A stretch of DNA of 64,000 bases from SSEF01 sp964398485 (GCA_964398485.1 CAYNMD010000002.1:1-64000), one strand, 5' to 3'; numbered from the stretch's first letter, positions 43,140-51,948 are shown. Notes: generated by a model not told the origin, from the letters alone. Numbers and translations: made by a program.

Positions 43140-43183
43140 TGGCTGGTGGTAATACAGGGAGTTCTCCATGCTTCCACCAGCCA
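43140..43183 (-). promoter_or_regulatory. Hairpin between the ParB-like and glycosylase genes
   Basis: Perfect 10-bp arms TGGCTGGTGG and CCACCAGCCA with an inner GGAG/CTCC pair, followed on the minus strand by TTCTTGTTATC. It could reduce read-through or protect the upstream mRNA before the glycosylase ribosome-binding site. Confidence 0.6.
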
Positions 43184-43220
43184 ATTCACACGCAGTACAC
43201 TCGTGCCAATGTTGACAAAC

Positions 43221-44321
43221 CTATCGCCCAGCAACTCGACTGACCGCTTGCCTCGCCTGCATTGCGCCCCGTGCCCCTCGCAAACCATCGACGATCTGTG
43301 GCGCCAGCTGACTAGCCACGTCGAGCGTCCGGGTAACGGCTGCAGCAGCTGCCCCACTCGCCACTCGTTCCACACCACCCTCGGTATGCAGACGAGCAAC
43401 GATACGAAGTTGTTGTTCACCTGCTCGAACGGTTGTTTCAAGCTCCTTCGCAGCTGATTGTTTTGCACCATCAAGAGCATCTTGAATGGAAAGGTCGAAC
43501 ATCTCACCTTGCCCTTGTAGGACACAGATTTGTTCGCTTACCCAGGCAGCAGCCCGTTTAGCCGTCTTGTACTGAGTGACAAGCACATAGGCGAGATGCA
43601 TCAACTCTGCCTCATCAAACGGCTTCTCTGCTTCGATCCGTGCCTCTTGGAGGCGAGCCAGTTCACAAAGCAGTGCGTAGGCAATTCCCTTCTTGAACTG
43701 ATTGTTGGGTAACACCAACTCTTGGATTCGAACTGGCAATGCCGTAAAACGGATCGAGCGGCGCACTGCTTCCGGCTTTTTTCCGAGGCTGCGAGCAAAC
43801 CTAGCAAGAGGCATTTCTGGATTCTTCTTTTTGGCCTCACGCCAGAAGAGCGTGATGAAGCGCGCCTCTTCGTCCGGCGGTACCTCCTCATGGACATTCT
43901 CGTGATACTGCATGAGGAGCGCTTGCGAGAACGAGCTTTCGAAGTGCAGCCTGGCATAGAAGGTATCCAGACCGACAAGCTCCACTGCCTTGAAACGGCG
44001 GTGGCCAGCTACGAGGAAAAGATGAAATTCTTCACCCTGTTCCTGGATATAGGTTGGAATAAACTGCCGGAGTTGATAGTTCGTCCCCCACATCGTGTTG
44101 ATGTTCTGGATGTAACTAAGCGCAGCCCTTCGCTTAAGTGCTACGACGAGCCCAGGTGTATGTTGACCCATCGCACTGATACTGTCCGCAAGCTCATTCA
44201 AGCCATTCTGCGACATAGTTCGGCGCATCTGATGTAGTACGCCAATACACGTTCGTGGCAGATTTACGTCATATGTCCCCTTTGGAGGACGCGCAGCCAT
44301 CTTCTTCAGACTGATTTCCAT
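43221..44321 (-). CDS. ParB/Spo0J-like protein, orphan
   Basis: A 366-aa protein. FLVAGHRRFKAVELVG matches the ParB box (GERR in classic ParB, GHRR here), preceded by a partner-box-like QHTPGLVVA and followed by YHENVHEEVPPDEEA. A helix-turn-helix region LARFARSLGKKPEAVRR follows. No parA is adjacent and the C-terminal 100 residues are Ala-rich. The start follows AAGGAGG by six bases. It may be a chromosomal or mobile-element partition relative, or a sequence-specific DNA binder. Confidence 0.8.
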   Translation of the reverse strand: MEISLKKMAARPPKGTYDVNLPRTCIGVLHQMRRTMSQNGLNELADSISAMGQHTPGLVVALKRRAALSYIQNINTMWGTNYQLRQFIPTYIQEQGEEFHLFLVAGHRRFKAVELVGLDTFYARLHFESSFSQALLMQYHENVHEEVPPDEEARFITLFWREAKKKNPEMPLARFARSLGKKPEAVRRSIRFTALPVRIQELVLPNNQFKKGIAYALLCELARLQEARIEAEKPFDEAELMHLAYVLVTQYKTAKRAAAWVSEQICVLQGQGEMFDLSIQDALDGAKQSAAKELETTVRAGEQQLRIVARLHTEGGVERVASGAAAAAVTRTLDVASQLAPQIVDGLRGARGAMQARQAVSRVAGR

Positions 44322-44381
44322 GATACCCTCCTTGGACCTGAAAAAATTGTTAAGACAACGATGGTTTACTGTAGCAAGAAA

Positions 44382-44407
44382 AATGGGCGTCGAAAATATT
44401 GCCCATT
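44382..44407. repeat. Inverted repeat upstream of the ParB-like gene
   Basis: AATGGGC and GCCCATT, 7-bp arms with a 12-base centre, about 60 bases before the start. It could be an operator. It does not match the parS consensus. Confidence 0.45.
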
Positions 44408-44422
44408 AGTCTTATTTATTGC

Positions 44423-44460
44423 ATAAAAAAAGCGCCGTCCAAGAACAATGCCTGGACGGC
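44423..44460 (-). terminator. Intrinsic terminator of the CheY-like gene
   Basis: Minus-strand stem GCCGTCCA/TGGACGGC followed by GCTTTTTTT. Confidence 0.9.
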
Positions 44461-44490
44461 AATTGGGTCGATACCCAGGGAGACGGTCAG

Positions 44491-44928
44491 TTAGTCCCAG
44501 GGTTCAGCTTTCCCCGTCAGATACGTAGGGGGAGATCCCTCCAGAATCCCCTGCACCTTCTCCTCGAGCGTGGCCTTGTTGAAGGGCTTCACGATGTACC
44601 CCGCGGCACCGCTCTGCGCTGCCAGGACGATGTCCTCCTTGCGTGCTTCGGCCGTAACCATCAAGACCGGCAGATGCCTCAGGCTCTCGTCGGCCTTGAT
44701 GGCCTTGAGCAGCTCGAAGCCGTTCAGGTTGGGCATGTTGATGTCGGTGATGACGAGGTGAAAAGGAGCGTTGAGCCGAAGCTTGCTGAGAGCCACCGTA
44801 CCGTCCTCAGCCTCTTCGACAGTGCCCACCCCCATCTCCCTGAGAAGTCCGCAAACGATGCGACGCATCGTGGCGTAGTCCTCAACGACAAGGATTCTGA
44901 GACTATTGGTAACAAGGGGGAGTTTCAC
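44491..44928 (-). CDS. CheY-like single-domain response regulator, orphan
   Basis: A 145-aa receiver domain with no output domain. LRILVVEDYATMRRIV gives the acidic pocket, VITDINMPNLNGFELL the phosphorylated Asp, LMVTAEA the Thr and GYIVKPF the Tyr-x-x-Lys switch. The sequence resembles chemotaxis CheY of proteobacteria along its whole length, including KPFNKATLEEK. No kinase, flagellar or chemotaxis gene is nearby. It has its own promoter, a 5' hairpin, AGGAGGT before the GTG start and a terminator. GC-rich codons differ from ftsZ next door; horizontal acquisition is plausible. Confidence 0.9.
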   Translation of the reverse strand: MKLPLVTNSLRILVVEDYATMRRIVCGLLREMGVGTVEEAEDGTVALSKLRLNAPFHLVITDINMPNLNGFELLKAIKADESLRHLPVLMVTAEARKEDIVLAAQSGAAGYIVKPFNKATLEEKVQGILEGSPPTYLTGKAEPWD

Positions 44929-44979
44929 GAATACCTCCTGCGACAAAGAAAGAGCTGTGTGCTCTTGGTGAAAAATCTG

Positions 44980-44995
44980 TGTCCGCTTGCGGACA
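44980..44995 (-). promoter_or_regulatory. 5' hairpin in the CheY-like mRNA
   Basis: TGTCCGC-AA... GCGGACA forms a tight stem right after the predicted transcription start, followed by CAGATTTTTC. It may stabilise the mRNA or act as an early terminator. Confidence 0.5.
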
Positions 44996-44999
44996 AACT

Positions 45000-45028
45000 A
45001 CCCTATCACGCTCATCCCCCACCGTCAA
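45000..45028 (-). promoter_or_regulatory. Promoter of the CheY-like gene
   Basis: TTGACG (45023-45028) and TAGGGT (45000-45005), 17-base spacer, minus strand; the -35 box abuts the ftsZ terminator tail. Confidence 0.6.
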
Positions 45029-45054
45029 ACCAAAACCCGAGGGAAACCTCGGGT
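45028..45054 (-). terminator. Intrinsic terminator of ftsZ
   Basis: ACCCGAGG-TTTC-CCTCGGGT followed by TTTGGTTTG on the minus strand. Confidence 0.85.
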
Positions 45055-45078
45055 CAGATCACTCACTAAGTTTTACGC

Positions 45079-46326
45079 CTACTTCTTCATCTTGCGACGG
45101 ATAAAGGCCGGGATTTCGAGGTCCTCTTCCTCCACAATATCTTTGGATTCCTGTCGGAGAGTAAAGCTCTTGGGCTGAATCTTCTCTTCGATAATCATCG
45201 GGGTAGGCTCGATTTTTCTTGTTGGGAAAACAATGTTGTCTTCTGGCTCTTCCTCAGGGGCTTCGTCACGCTCCTGTGAAATACGGATAGGCGCAGCTGG
45301 TGCAGCATTCATCGCCGAGCTTATAGTAGACTTGGCTCGATTGACGAGACCAATGGGAAGTTCATTCTTGTTGCTATCAAAGCCAGTTGCCACCACGGTA
45401 ATCTGGACTTCGCCTTTTCGAATCTGTTCGTCCACCACGGCACCAAAGATAACTTTAGCATTAGGATCGATGGTTTCGGTAATAATCGTAGCAGCCTCAT
45501 TGATCTCGAGCATGGAGAGGTCAGATGAACCAGAAATATTGAAGAGTACTCCTTTGGCTCCATCGATAGAGAGTTCAAGCAGCGGACTATTGATTGCTGC
45601 CCGAGCCGCTTCGGTAGCACGGTTCTCACCACTTGCTATACCGATACCCATAAGAGCCGATCCAGAGTCCTGCATAATCGCTCGCACATCAGCAAAGTCG
45701 ACGTTGACGATACCCGGCTTGGTGATGAGGTCAGAAATACCCTGAACACCTTGGCGAAGTACATCGTCGACAATGCGGAAAGCACTGATGAGCGTCGTCT
45801 TACGATCAATAATAGAAAGAAGTTTGTCGTTGGGAATAGTAATAAGCGTATCGACACGGTCCTTGAGATTATTGAGACTCTCTTCGGCAATGGCGCGACG
45901 CTGTGAACCTTCAAAAGCAAATGGGCGAGTCACCACTCCTACGGTGAGGGCACCAAGTTCCTTGGCCGTTTCAGCCACGATAGGTGCCGCTCCCGAACCC
46001 GTACCACCACCGAGGCCACACGTGACAAACACCATATCAGCTCCTTTGAGGACTTCTTGGATTTCATCACGATTTTCTTCGGCTGCCTGACGACCAATCT
46101 CTGGATTCATACCAGCGCCCAGTCCTTTGGTCAAATTTTTTCCAATATGGATTTTTTCCTGCGCCTTGGAGTGATGGAGAGCCTGCGCATCAGTATTGAT
46201 CGCCACAAATTCGACACCTTTAATTTTGGCATCGATCATCCGAGAAATAGCGTTACCGCCCGATCCTCCAACACCGACGACTTTAATTTTGGCAAAGGTT
46301 TCGATGTCGGGTTTGATTTCAGCCAT
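45079..46326 (-). CDS. ftsZ: Cell division protein FtsZ
   Basis: A 415-aa tubulin homologue forming the division ring. GVGGSGGNAISRM begins the GTPase, GLGGGTGSGAAP is the tubulin signature, and DADxxN-type residues are present. After a flexible Pro/Glu-rich linker, the last residues EIPAFIRRKMKK form the conserved tail that binds FtsA. I chose the ATG at 46324-46326, giving MAEIKPDIETFAKIKVVG. Confidence 0.97.
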   Translation of the reverse strand: MAEIKPDIETFAKIKVVGVGGSGGNAISRMIDAKIKGVEFVAINTDAQALHHSKAQEKIHIGKNLTKGLGAGMNPEIGRQAAEENRDEIQEVLKGADMVFVTCGLGGGTGSGAAPIVAETAKELGALTVGVVTRPFAFEGSQRRAIAEESLNNLKDRVDTLITIPNDKLLSIIDRKTTLISAFRIVDDVLRQGVQGISDLITKPGIVNVDFADVRAIMQDSGSALMGIGIASGENRATEAARAAINSPLLELSIDGAKGVLFNISGSSDLSMLEINEAATIITETIDPNAKVIFGAVVDEQIRKGEVQITVVATGFDSNKNELPIGLVNRAKSTISSAMNAAPAAPIRISQERDEAPEEEPEDNIVFPTRKIEPTPMIIEEKIQPKSFTLRQESKDIVEEEDLEIPAFIRRKMKK

Positions 46327-46431
46327 AAGAGTGCGGCGGAAAGCGTCAATTAGAGTGTATATAAAGAGTAGGCAAGAAAGCTCATCTCCCGAATCTCTCG
46401 AAAGAGATATCTCACCCGCTCGATGAACCAC

Positions 46432-46459
46432 TTTATCATGCGAAGAGAGGCCATGTCAA
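46432..46459 (-). promoter_or_regulatory. Candidate ftsZ promoter
   Basis: TTGACA (46454-46459) and GATAAA (46432-46437), 16-base spacer, minus strand, in the 229-base ftsA-ftsZ gap, which holds no gene. Confidence 0.5.
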
Positions 46460-46555
46460 TCCCGCAAAATTCCACCAGAAAATGGCGAAAAGCGCTAGGG
46501 CAAGGGAAAAATCAGCCATAGGAATAGGTGCGGTAACTCTCTTTTCCTCTCTTCT

Positions 46556-47821
46556 TTATGGCAAGAAACGTTTGAAAAGTTGCTGTGCTTTCTGGAAACC
46601 ATCTTTCATCTGCTCAGGCATCGCATCAAAAATTTTGGCAGCATCACGGAGGCCCTTGTGCGCCTGTGTCCCCTCCTCCAAAGCAAGAAAGAGAAGACCG
46701 ACCATCGTTGCAAAAGCTGGACCATCTACTTGATCAAGAATACCACCGAGTGGTTTGGGATAACCGATCTGAGCTGGGAGACGAAGTTTTTTCTTTGCAA
46801 GATCAACAAGTCCCGGAATGAGAGCTCCACCTCCCGTGAGAATAACCCCCGCTGGAAGAAGCGCTTCGCGATTGATGCTTTTGAGCTCGAGATTGACGTA
46901 GTGGAGAATTTCTTCCAGTCTCGCCTCAATCACCTCAGCAATATGATGGCGCGACACCGTGTCATTTTCTTGGGAATCAAAATCCGAGAGATCGATTTCT
47001 TCTTTTTTATTAACCTCACTCGGGACAGCGTGACCATACTCTCGTTTGATCGCTTCGGCAACATCGATCGAAGTCCGAAGGCCAATAGCAATATCATTGG
47101 TTACATGGACCCCGCCCATCGGAAGCACTGCGAGATGGAGGAGATCTCCATCTTCAAATACCGAGAGCGTTGTAGTACTAGCACCAAGATTGACCACCAC
47201 CACTCCGAGCTCTTTTTGCTTGGGTGAAAGGACTGCCTCTGCTGAAGCCAAGGGTTCTGCTATAAAGTGATGCGAGCCAATCCCCGCCAATTCGAGACTT
47301 CTCGTGAGATTCTTAAGATGATTGCTTGCTGTACCAATAACAAGAGCAGACACTTCGAGTCTTACTCCTCGCAAACCTATCGGATCCTTGATATTGGATT
47401 CATCATCCAGACGATAAGACTGGGGTACTACGTGCAAAATTTCTTTATTCGGTGAAAGAACCGTTCGGGACTGTGTTTCTTCTACCAATCTTTCGAGATC
47501 CTCTTCGGTTACCTCACCATCTGACTTGCCTACTGCCACCACTCCCTGGGTAAGAAGTGAGAAAAGTTCTGTTCCTGACACCGAAGCCGTGACATGATCC
47601 GCTGGAACGCCCGCCATATGCTCAGCTGCCGAAAGGGCAATGTGCACTGTCTTGGCCACCTCTTCTGGCTGGACAACAATACCTCGACGTATCCCAACAG
47701 AAGGTGCTGTACCCACACCAATAACTCGAGGGATGCTTCCATCTCTCGGCACCTCAGCAATCACCGCTCGTACTGTAGCGGTGCCAATATCTAGTCCAAC
47801 AATCGTATTTTTTTTCGACAT
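46556..47821 (-). CDS. ftsA: Cell division protein FtsA
   Basis: A 421-aa actin-family protein that tethers FtsZ to the membrane. IVGLDIGTATVRAVIAEV is the phosphate-1 motif and VILTGGGALIPGL the adenosine motif; the last residues QKAQQLFKRFLP form the amphipathic membrane-binding helix. I chose the ATG at 47819-47821. ftsQ is not upstream. Confidence 0.95.
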   Translation of the reverse strand: MSKKNTIVGLDIGTATVRAVIAEVPRDGSIPRVIGVGTAPSVGIRRGIVVQPEEVAKTVHIALSAAEHMAGVPADHVTASVSGTELFSLLTQGVVAVGKSDGEVTEEDLERLVEETQSRTVLSPNKEILHVVPQSYRLDDESNIKDPIGLRGVRLEVSALVIGTASNHLKNLTRSLELAGIGSHHFIAEPLASAEAVLSPKQKELGVVVVNLGASTTTLSVFEDGDLLHLAVLPMGGVHVTNDIAIGLRTSIDVAEAIKREYGHAVPSEVNKKEEIDLSDFDSQENDTVSRHHIAEVIEARLEEILHYVNLELKSINREALLPAGVILTGGGALIPGLVDLAKKKLRLPAQIGYPKPLGGILDQVDGPAFATMVGLLFLALEEGTQAHKGLRDAAKIFDAMPEQMKDGFQKAQQLFKRFLP

Positions 47822-47879
47822 ACAAAGAAAACTCTTCCCCAACTTACGCAGCAATGAGTGCGAGGGGTGCATGCGCATT

Positions 47880-47888
47880 ATTATACCA
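47880..47888 (-). promoter_or_regulatory. ftsA extended -10 promoter
   Basis: TGGTATAAT on the minus strand: a perfect TATAAT with the TGn extension, about 52 bases before the ftsA start. No good -35 box is visible. Confidence 0.5.
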
Positions 47889-47959
47889 CTACACAAGGCG
47901 ATCGGTGTAGTGTTCTCAAAAAAGAAGAACTCTCTCACTATTCATCCAACCCTCCGCCT

Positions 47960-48337
47960 CTATGAATACAGCCAAATTGCTTTCCAAATATACGGCCAGA
48001 AAATATACATGCCTACAGCGAGAGCAGAGAGCGAACCGAGAAGCACTGATCCTGCGACAACATCCTTCACTACTTTGACGTACGGATGCACACGAGGCTT
48101 GAGGAGATCTAAAAGTCTTTCGAAAGCCGTATTGATAAGTTCGAGTGAAAGAATAAATCCCACCAGGAGAAAAATAACCGCCTGTTCTACCGATGACAAC
48201 GGTAAAAAGAAAGCCAGTCCAAGCGCAGCAATAGCCAAAACGATTTCAATCTGAAAGTTACGTTCCTCCCGGAAAGCATAACGGATACCAGCGAGAGCAT
48301 GCCGCAAGCTACGAGCAAAAGTCTTGAGAAACATCAT
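47960..48337 (-). CDS. dgkA: Undecaprenol/diacylglycerol kinase family membrane protein
   Basis: A 125-aa protein with three membrane helices. EERNFQIEIVLA, LELINTAFERLLD and VKDVVAGSVLL are the conserved acidic motifs of the DgkA family; the Gram-positive type phosphorylates undecaprenol to recycle the wall-lipid carrier, which fits the wall genes here. Confidence 0.93.
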   Translation of the reverse strand: MMFLKTFARSLRHALAGIRYAFREERNFQIEIVLAIAALGLAFFLPLSSVEQAVIFLLVGFILSLELINTAFERLLDLLKPRVHPYVKVVKDVVAGSVLLGSLSALAVGMYIFWPYIWKAIWLYS

Positions 48338-48425
48338 ACGATTTTTATATTTCCTAGTGAGTACACAAGAGAAAGTCTTCTTTCTTTTTGGACGAACGAC
48401 GGAATTCCAAGCGCTGTGATGACGC

Positions 48426-48893
48426 TTATTTTTTTTCTAATGGGGCGAACTGATCAGTAATTCTATCCTGAAGAGTAAACATCTCTTCTTCATGGTCAAA
48501 ACCCAAGAGATGAAGCACACCATGAGAAAAAACATACATAAATTCCCTCTCCCATGATACACCATCTTCTTTGGCAGAACGATCAATAAACGGGTGAGAG
48601 AGAACAAGCGTACCAAGATCGAGAGTTGCCGATTGAGCAAGTTTGACACTCTGTCTACTCTCAAAATCACCAAAGGAGAGCACATCTGTTGGTTTGTCCT
48701 TACCCCGATAGGTTCGATTCAGTTCTTGAATCTCGCGATCATCTACAATCGCCACTTCCAGCCGAACCCCCTTACCTTTTCTTTGGAAAACTGTTGGAAA
48801 GGCCGCGAGACAAGTAGCTTTCACCACCTCTCGCAAGATATCTTCGCTGAGACGAGGAGGGAGTGCCGAGGCTAGCGACAAAATAACCCGCAT
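48426..48893 (-). CDS. ybeY: Endoribonuclease YbeY
   Basis: A 155-aa zinc-dependent RNase of 16S rRNA maturation and ribosome quality control. The signature HGVLHLLGFDHEEE holds the three zinc His; KPTDVLSFGDFES precedes it. It starts two bases after the yqeY stop. Confidence 0.95.
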   Translation of the reverse strand: MRVILSLASALPPRLSEDILREVVKATCLAAFPTVFQRKGKGVRLEVAIVDDREIQELNRTYRGKDKPTDVLSFGDFESRQSVKLAQSATLDLGTLVLSHPFIDRSAKEDGVSWEREFMYVFSHGVLHLLGFDHEEEMFTLQDRITDQFAPLEKK

Positions 48894-48895
48894 AT

Positions 48896-49354
48896 CTACT
48901 GAGCCGCAAGACGTTTGGCCACTACCTCGCGAACAAGATTGCCATCTGCTTGACCGGCGCTCTCTTTCATTACCGCTCCCATAATCTTGCCCATATCTTT
49001 GGCAGTTACTGTTCCAAGATCACTCAGGATACGGTCGACCATCGCTTCGGTCGCTTCCTGTGATAAGGTAGTCGGGAGATAGGGAGAAAGGAAAGCGAGC
49101 TCGGACTCTTCTTTGGCGACGAGATCAGCTCGGCCACCAGCTTTATATTGTTCAATACTATCCTTGCGCTGCTTCACCAATCGCTTTACTACTTCCTGTA
49201 CTTCAGCATCAGTAAACTCAGCTACCGGTTTTCGTTTTTCAATAGCCACATTTTTGAGAGCGCTCTGAAGAAACCGAAGGGTATCACGCTTTTCGGTAGC
49301 GCCAGTTTTCATGGCATCTTTAAGCTCTTCGTTGATATCAGTGATAAGCGACAT
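48896..49354 (-). CDS. yqeY: GatB/YqeY domain protein
   Basis: A 152-aa helical protein. LRFLQSALKNVAIEKR, FLSPYLPTTLSQEA and DMGKIMGAVM match the YqeY family, related to the tRNA-binding tail of GatB. Its exact function is unknown; neighbours ybeY and rpsU place it with translation genes. Confidence 0.92.
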   Translation of the reverse strand: MSLITDINEELKDAMKTGATEKRDTLRFLQSALKNVAIEKRKPVAEFTDAEVQEVVKRLVKQRKDSIEQYKAGGRADLVAKEESELAFLSPYLPTTLSQEATEAMVDRILSDLGTVTAKDMGKIMGAVMKESAGQADGNLVREVVAKRLAAQ

Positions 49355-49400
49355 AGAAAAATATTGAATGATGACCTTGCTTTATGGTTGCATGATGTAG

Positions 49401-49430
49401 CAAAAAAGCCAATCAGGCAACCATTGGGCT
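49401..49430 (-). terminator. Intrinsic terminator after rpsU
   Basis: Minus-strand GCC(C)AAT...ATTGGC stem with one bulged base followed by TTTTTTG. Confidence 0.7.
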
Positions 49431-49440
49431 AAGCAGCCAT

Positions 49441-49689
49441 TTAGATACGCTTCTTGATGTCGCGGAGAGCATCTTCGTCAAATTTCCCAAGCTTCTTGAG
49501 CTTATCAATTTCTTTTCTGATTTTGACTTTGTAGAGAGCCTCATCCCGGCGAGCCGACTTACTCTTCTCGAGTGTTCGGTAGCGCAGTTTTCTTACCTGA
49601 CGCAAGACACCGCTCTGCTGGACACGACGCGAAAACCGCCGAATGAGACTTTCGGTCGTTTCCTTCTCTTTCCGTTTGATGTGAATCAT
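49441..49689 (-). CDS. rpsU: 30S ribosomal protein S21
   Basis: An 82-aa basic protein. ESLIRRFSRRVQQSGVLRQVRKLRY is the S21 core; the C-terminal helix region is longer than usual. Unlike the other ribosomal genes here, it has a full Shine-Dalgarno sequence, AAAGGAGG, seven bases before its ATG. Confidence 0.93.
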   Translation of the reverse strand: MIHIKRKEKETTESLIRRFSRRVQQSGVLRQVRKLRYRTLEKSKSARRDEALYKVKIRKEIDKLKKLGKFDEDALRDIKKRI

Positions 49690-49710
49690 AGAGACCTCCT
49701 TTCTGTAGTA

Positions 49711-50028
49711 CTAACCACCCATGAGATGGAGGTGGAGATGAGGAACTTCCTGCCCCCCTCCTTCGCCTACATGGATAACCAGCTTATACCCTTTTTCCGA
49801 AATTTTCAAGTCCCGAGCGATATCTCGTGCAACCCGGAACATCTTCCCTACGATAAGTTCGTCCCCGTCCGCCATCTCAGCAATCGAAACGATACAACGC
49901 TTGGGGACAATCAACAGGTGTACTGGGGCCTTGGGATGAATATCATCAAAGGCCATAATCTCCTCATCCTCATAGCGAAAAGTTGCCGGAATCTCTCGAT
50001 CACGAATTCTCTCAAACACTGTTTTCAT
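49711..50028 (-). CDS. HIT family nucleotide-binding protein
   Basis: A 105-aa protein of the Hint branch. The histidine triad is in VPHLHLHLMGG, and KAPVHLLIVPKRCI precedes it. Such proteins hydrolyse AMP conjugates such as adenosine 5'-phosphoramidate. I chose the ATG at 50026-50028 over a TTG two codons upstream. Confidence 0.94.
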   Translation of the reverse strand: MKTVFERIRDREIPATFRYEDEEIMAFDDIHPKAPVHLLIVPKRCIVSIAEMADGDELIVGKMFRVARDIARDLKISEKGYKLVIHVGEGGGQEVPHLHLHLMGG

Positions 50029-50037
50029 ACACAAATT

Positions 50038-50436
50038 TTATACCTCAGATTCCAATTTTTGAAGTTTCGCTTTAGCAACAGCAAGTCGCAAGATGTCTGG
50101 ATTTTTTTGTGAGTCCCGCCTTAAACCTGCACGATACACCTCTTTGTCCCATTCATTCTCAGGAACCAGACCAGTTAATTCACGGGCCATTTCTGTTTGC
50201 TGTCCTTCCAAAGATAAGGCATCGAAGCGAGCAAGAGGACCTGTCCACGTACGAATTTGCTCCTCCAACCGACCAATTTCTCCTTTCAACTTTTCTATCT
50301 GCTCTTCTCGTGTACCGATATCAATTGATTGCTGTTGCTGGAGAGCATCAATAATCTTCTGGCCTCGCTCGTCCAATGACTTCTTTGAGGCAGTAGTTAC
50401 AGCTCGCAGACTATTGAGATCAAATCGCTCACTCAT
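50038..50436 (-). CDS. Hypothetical coiled-coil protein
   Basis: A 132-aa protein I do not recognise. Residues 40-70 (REEQIEKLKGEIGRLEEQIR) form a coiled coil; the rest is polar and helical with a Lys/Leu-rich end. It lies between hisS and the HIT gene with short gaps, so it is co-transcribed with them. Confidence 0.75.
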   Translation of the reverse strand: MSERFDLNSLRAVTTASKKSLDERGQKIIDALQQQQSIDIGTREEQIEKLKGEIGRLEEQIRTWTGPLARFDALSLEGQQTEMARELTGLVPENEWDKEVYRAGLRRDSQKNPDILRLAVAKAKLQKLESEV

Positions 50437-50454
50437 ACCTTCTTTGCCGATTTC

Positions 50455-51948
50455 TTACTCCTTTTCTTTCTCCTTCCCCTTCTCTTTCCCTTCTTCCTCA
50501 TCTTCATCATCATCTTCGAGCTTGGGAAGTGGAAGTCCATTGGGACCCATCAGTGCCTGATTCGCCTTGAGCAGTTTCTTCACTGCGTCGGTCAGTTTTT
50601 CTTGGACCACTGTTTCCTGAGTACCCGAAACCATATCCTTGACGATCGCCGTACCATCAAGTACTTCTTTCTGACCAAGAATAATCGTGATCTCTACCCC
50701 TAGCCGATTGGCCACGCGGAGCTGACTCTTGAGTGTACCGCGACCAAAAGATTCAGCCACTAGGACGCCATTCTTCTCAAGATCAGAGAAGAGACGGAGA
50801 CTTTTCTTCTTGGCCATAGCACCAAGCTGTGCCAGAAAGACACGTGGTTTTGGTTCAGTGTATGGCTTTACCTGAGTACGCTTCATTTCGAGAACGATGC
50901 GATCGATACCAAGCGCAAAGCCAATAGCTGGAGTAGGTTCACCGCCCAAAGATTCTACCAATCGATCATAACGACCACCACCACCGAGTGAATAGTCTTT
51001 GCCATTTTCGTCAGTGGAGCGGATCTCAAATACTGTTCGAGTATAATAGTCGAGACCACGCACCAGCCGCGTATTGATAGAGTACGGCAGCTCGAGTTCA
51101 TCAAGATACTCTAAGAGATGCTTGAAATGGTCACGTGATTCCTGATCAAGATAATCAAGTGGCTGCGGTGCATGAGACATCACCTGGATGGTTTTCTCAT
51201 CCTTGGAATCCAAAAGCCGCAAAGGATTGGTAGTGATACGTTCTCGATCCTCCTGACTGAGTCTATGCTTCTGTGACTCGAGATAACGGACCAGGACCTT
51301 CTCGTACTCACGACGTGACTCTGGCGTACCGATAGAGTTCACCTGGAACTCGATATTCTTGAGTCCCAATTCTTTGACTACTCGGTAAGCGAGCTGAATA
51401 ACCTGAGCATCGAGAATCGGGTCCTCTTCACCAAACACATCAAAGTTCGCTTGGGTATGTTCCCGATAACGACCTTCTTGGGGCCTGTCATAACGGAACA
51501 GTGATCCATAAGAGAAGAGCTTGATTGGTTTGGGGAGAACTCCCATTCCATGCTCGATATAGGCTCGACAAAGACCAGCAGTCATTTCTGGACGGAGTGC
51601 CACCTTGTCCCCGCCTCTTGTGTGGAAGAGATACATCTCTTTGTCGATAATATCAGTCCCCTCACCGATAGAACGGAGATAGAGGTGGGCATATTCCACC
51701 ATCGGAAGATCAATGCGCCTATATCCATACTCATGCTGAGCATGTGACAGCACTCGTCGTACCCGCTCCCAGTATGGCTGCTCATCCGGAAGAATATCTC
51801 TCATTCCCCGGAGAGCCTGGAGGAGCATCTCCTCTTCAACCGGCGCTGGGGTACTGACTTTTTTTACCAATGCCTTCTTCGTCACTTTCTTTTCTTTCGT
51901 CTTTTTGTCAGTCACTTTCTTGACTGTCTTCTTAGCTGCTTTCGGCAT
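50455..51948 (-). CDS. hisS: Histidyl-tRNA synthetase
   Basis: A 497-aa class II synthetase. The core begins at about residue 43 (LRGMRDILPDEQPYWE). Motif 2 lies around FRYDRPQEGRYREHTQ, the His-specific motif is RGLDYYTRTVFE, and motif 3 is IGFALGIDRI; a C-terminal anticodon domain follows. A 40-residue Lys-rich N-terminus and an acidic, Glu/Lys repetitive tail (after residue 475) are additions to the usual 420-430 aa. Confidence 0.96.
   Translation of the reverse strand: MPKAAKKTVKKVTDKKTKEKKVTKKALVKKVSTPAPVEEEMLLQALRGMRDILPDEQPYWERVRRVLSHAQHEYGYRRIDLPMVEYAHLYLRSIGEGTDIIDKEMYLFHTRGGDKVALRPEMTAGLCRAYIEHGMGVLPKPIKLFSYGSLFRYDRPQEGRYREHTQANFDVFGEEDPILDAQVIQLAYRVVKELGLKNIEFQVNSIGTPESRREYEKVLVRYLESQKHRLSQEDRERITTNPLRLLDSKDEKTIQVMSHAPQPLDYLDQESRDHFKHLLEYLDELELPYSINTRLVRGLDYYTRTVFEIRSTDENGKDYSLGGGGRYDRLVESLGGEPTPAIGFALGIDRIVLEMKRTQVKPYTEPKPRVFLAQLGAMAKKKSLRLFSDLEKNGVLVAESFGRGTLKSQLRVANRLGVEITIILGQKEVLDGTAIVKDMVSGTQETVVQEKLTDAVKKLLKANQALMGPNGLPLPKLEDDDEDEEEGKEKGKEKEKE

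Noticed and set aside
43140..43184. Upstream ATG starts for the HhH-GPD gene
   Set aside because: They lie in a 10-bp hairpin, while the GTG at 43118 follows GGGAGG.
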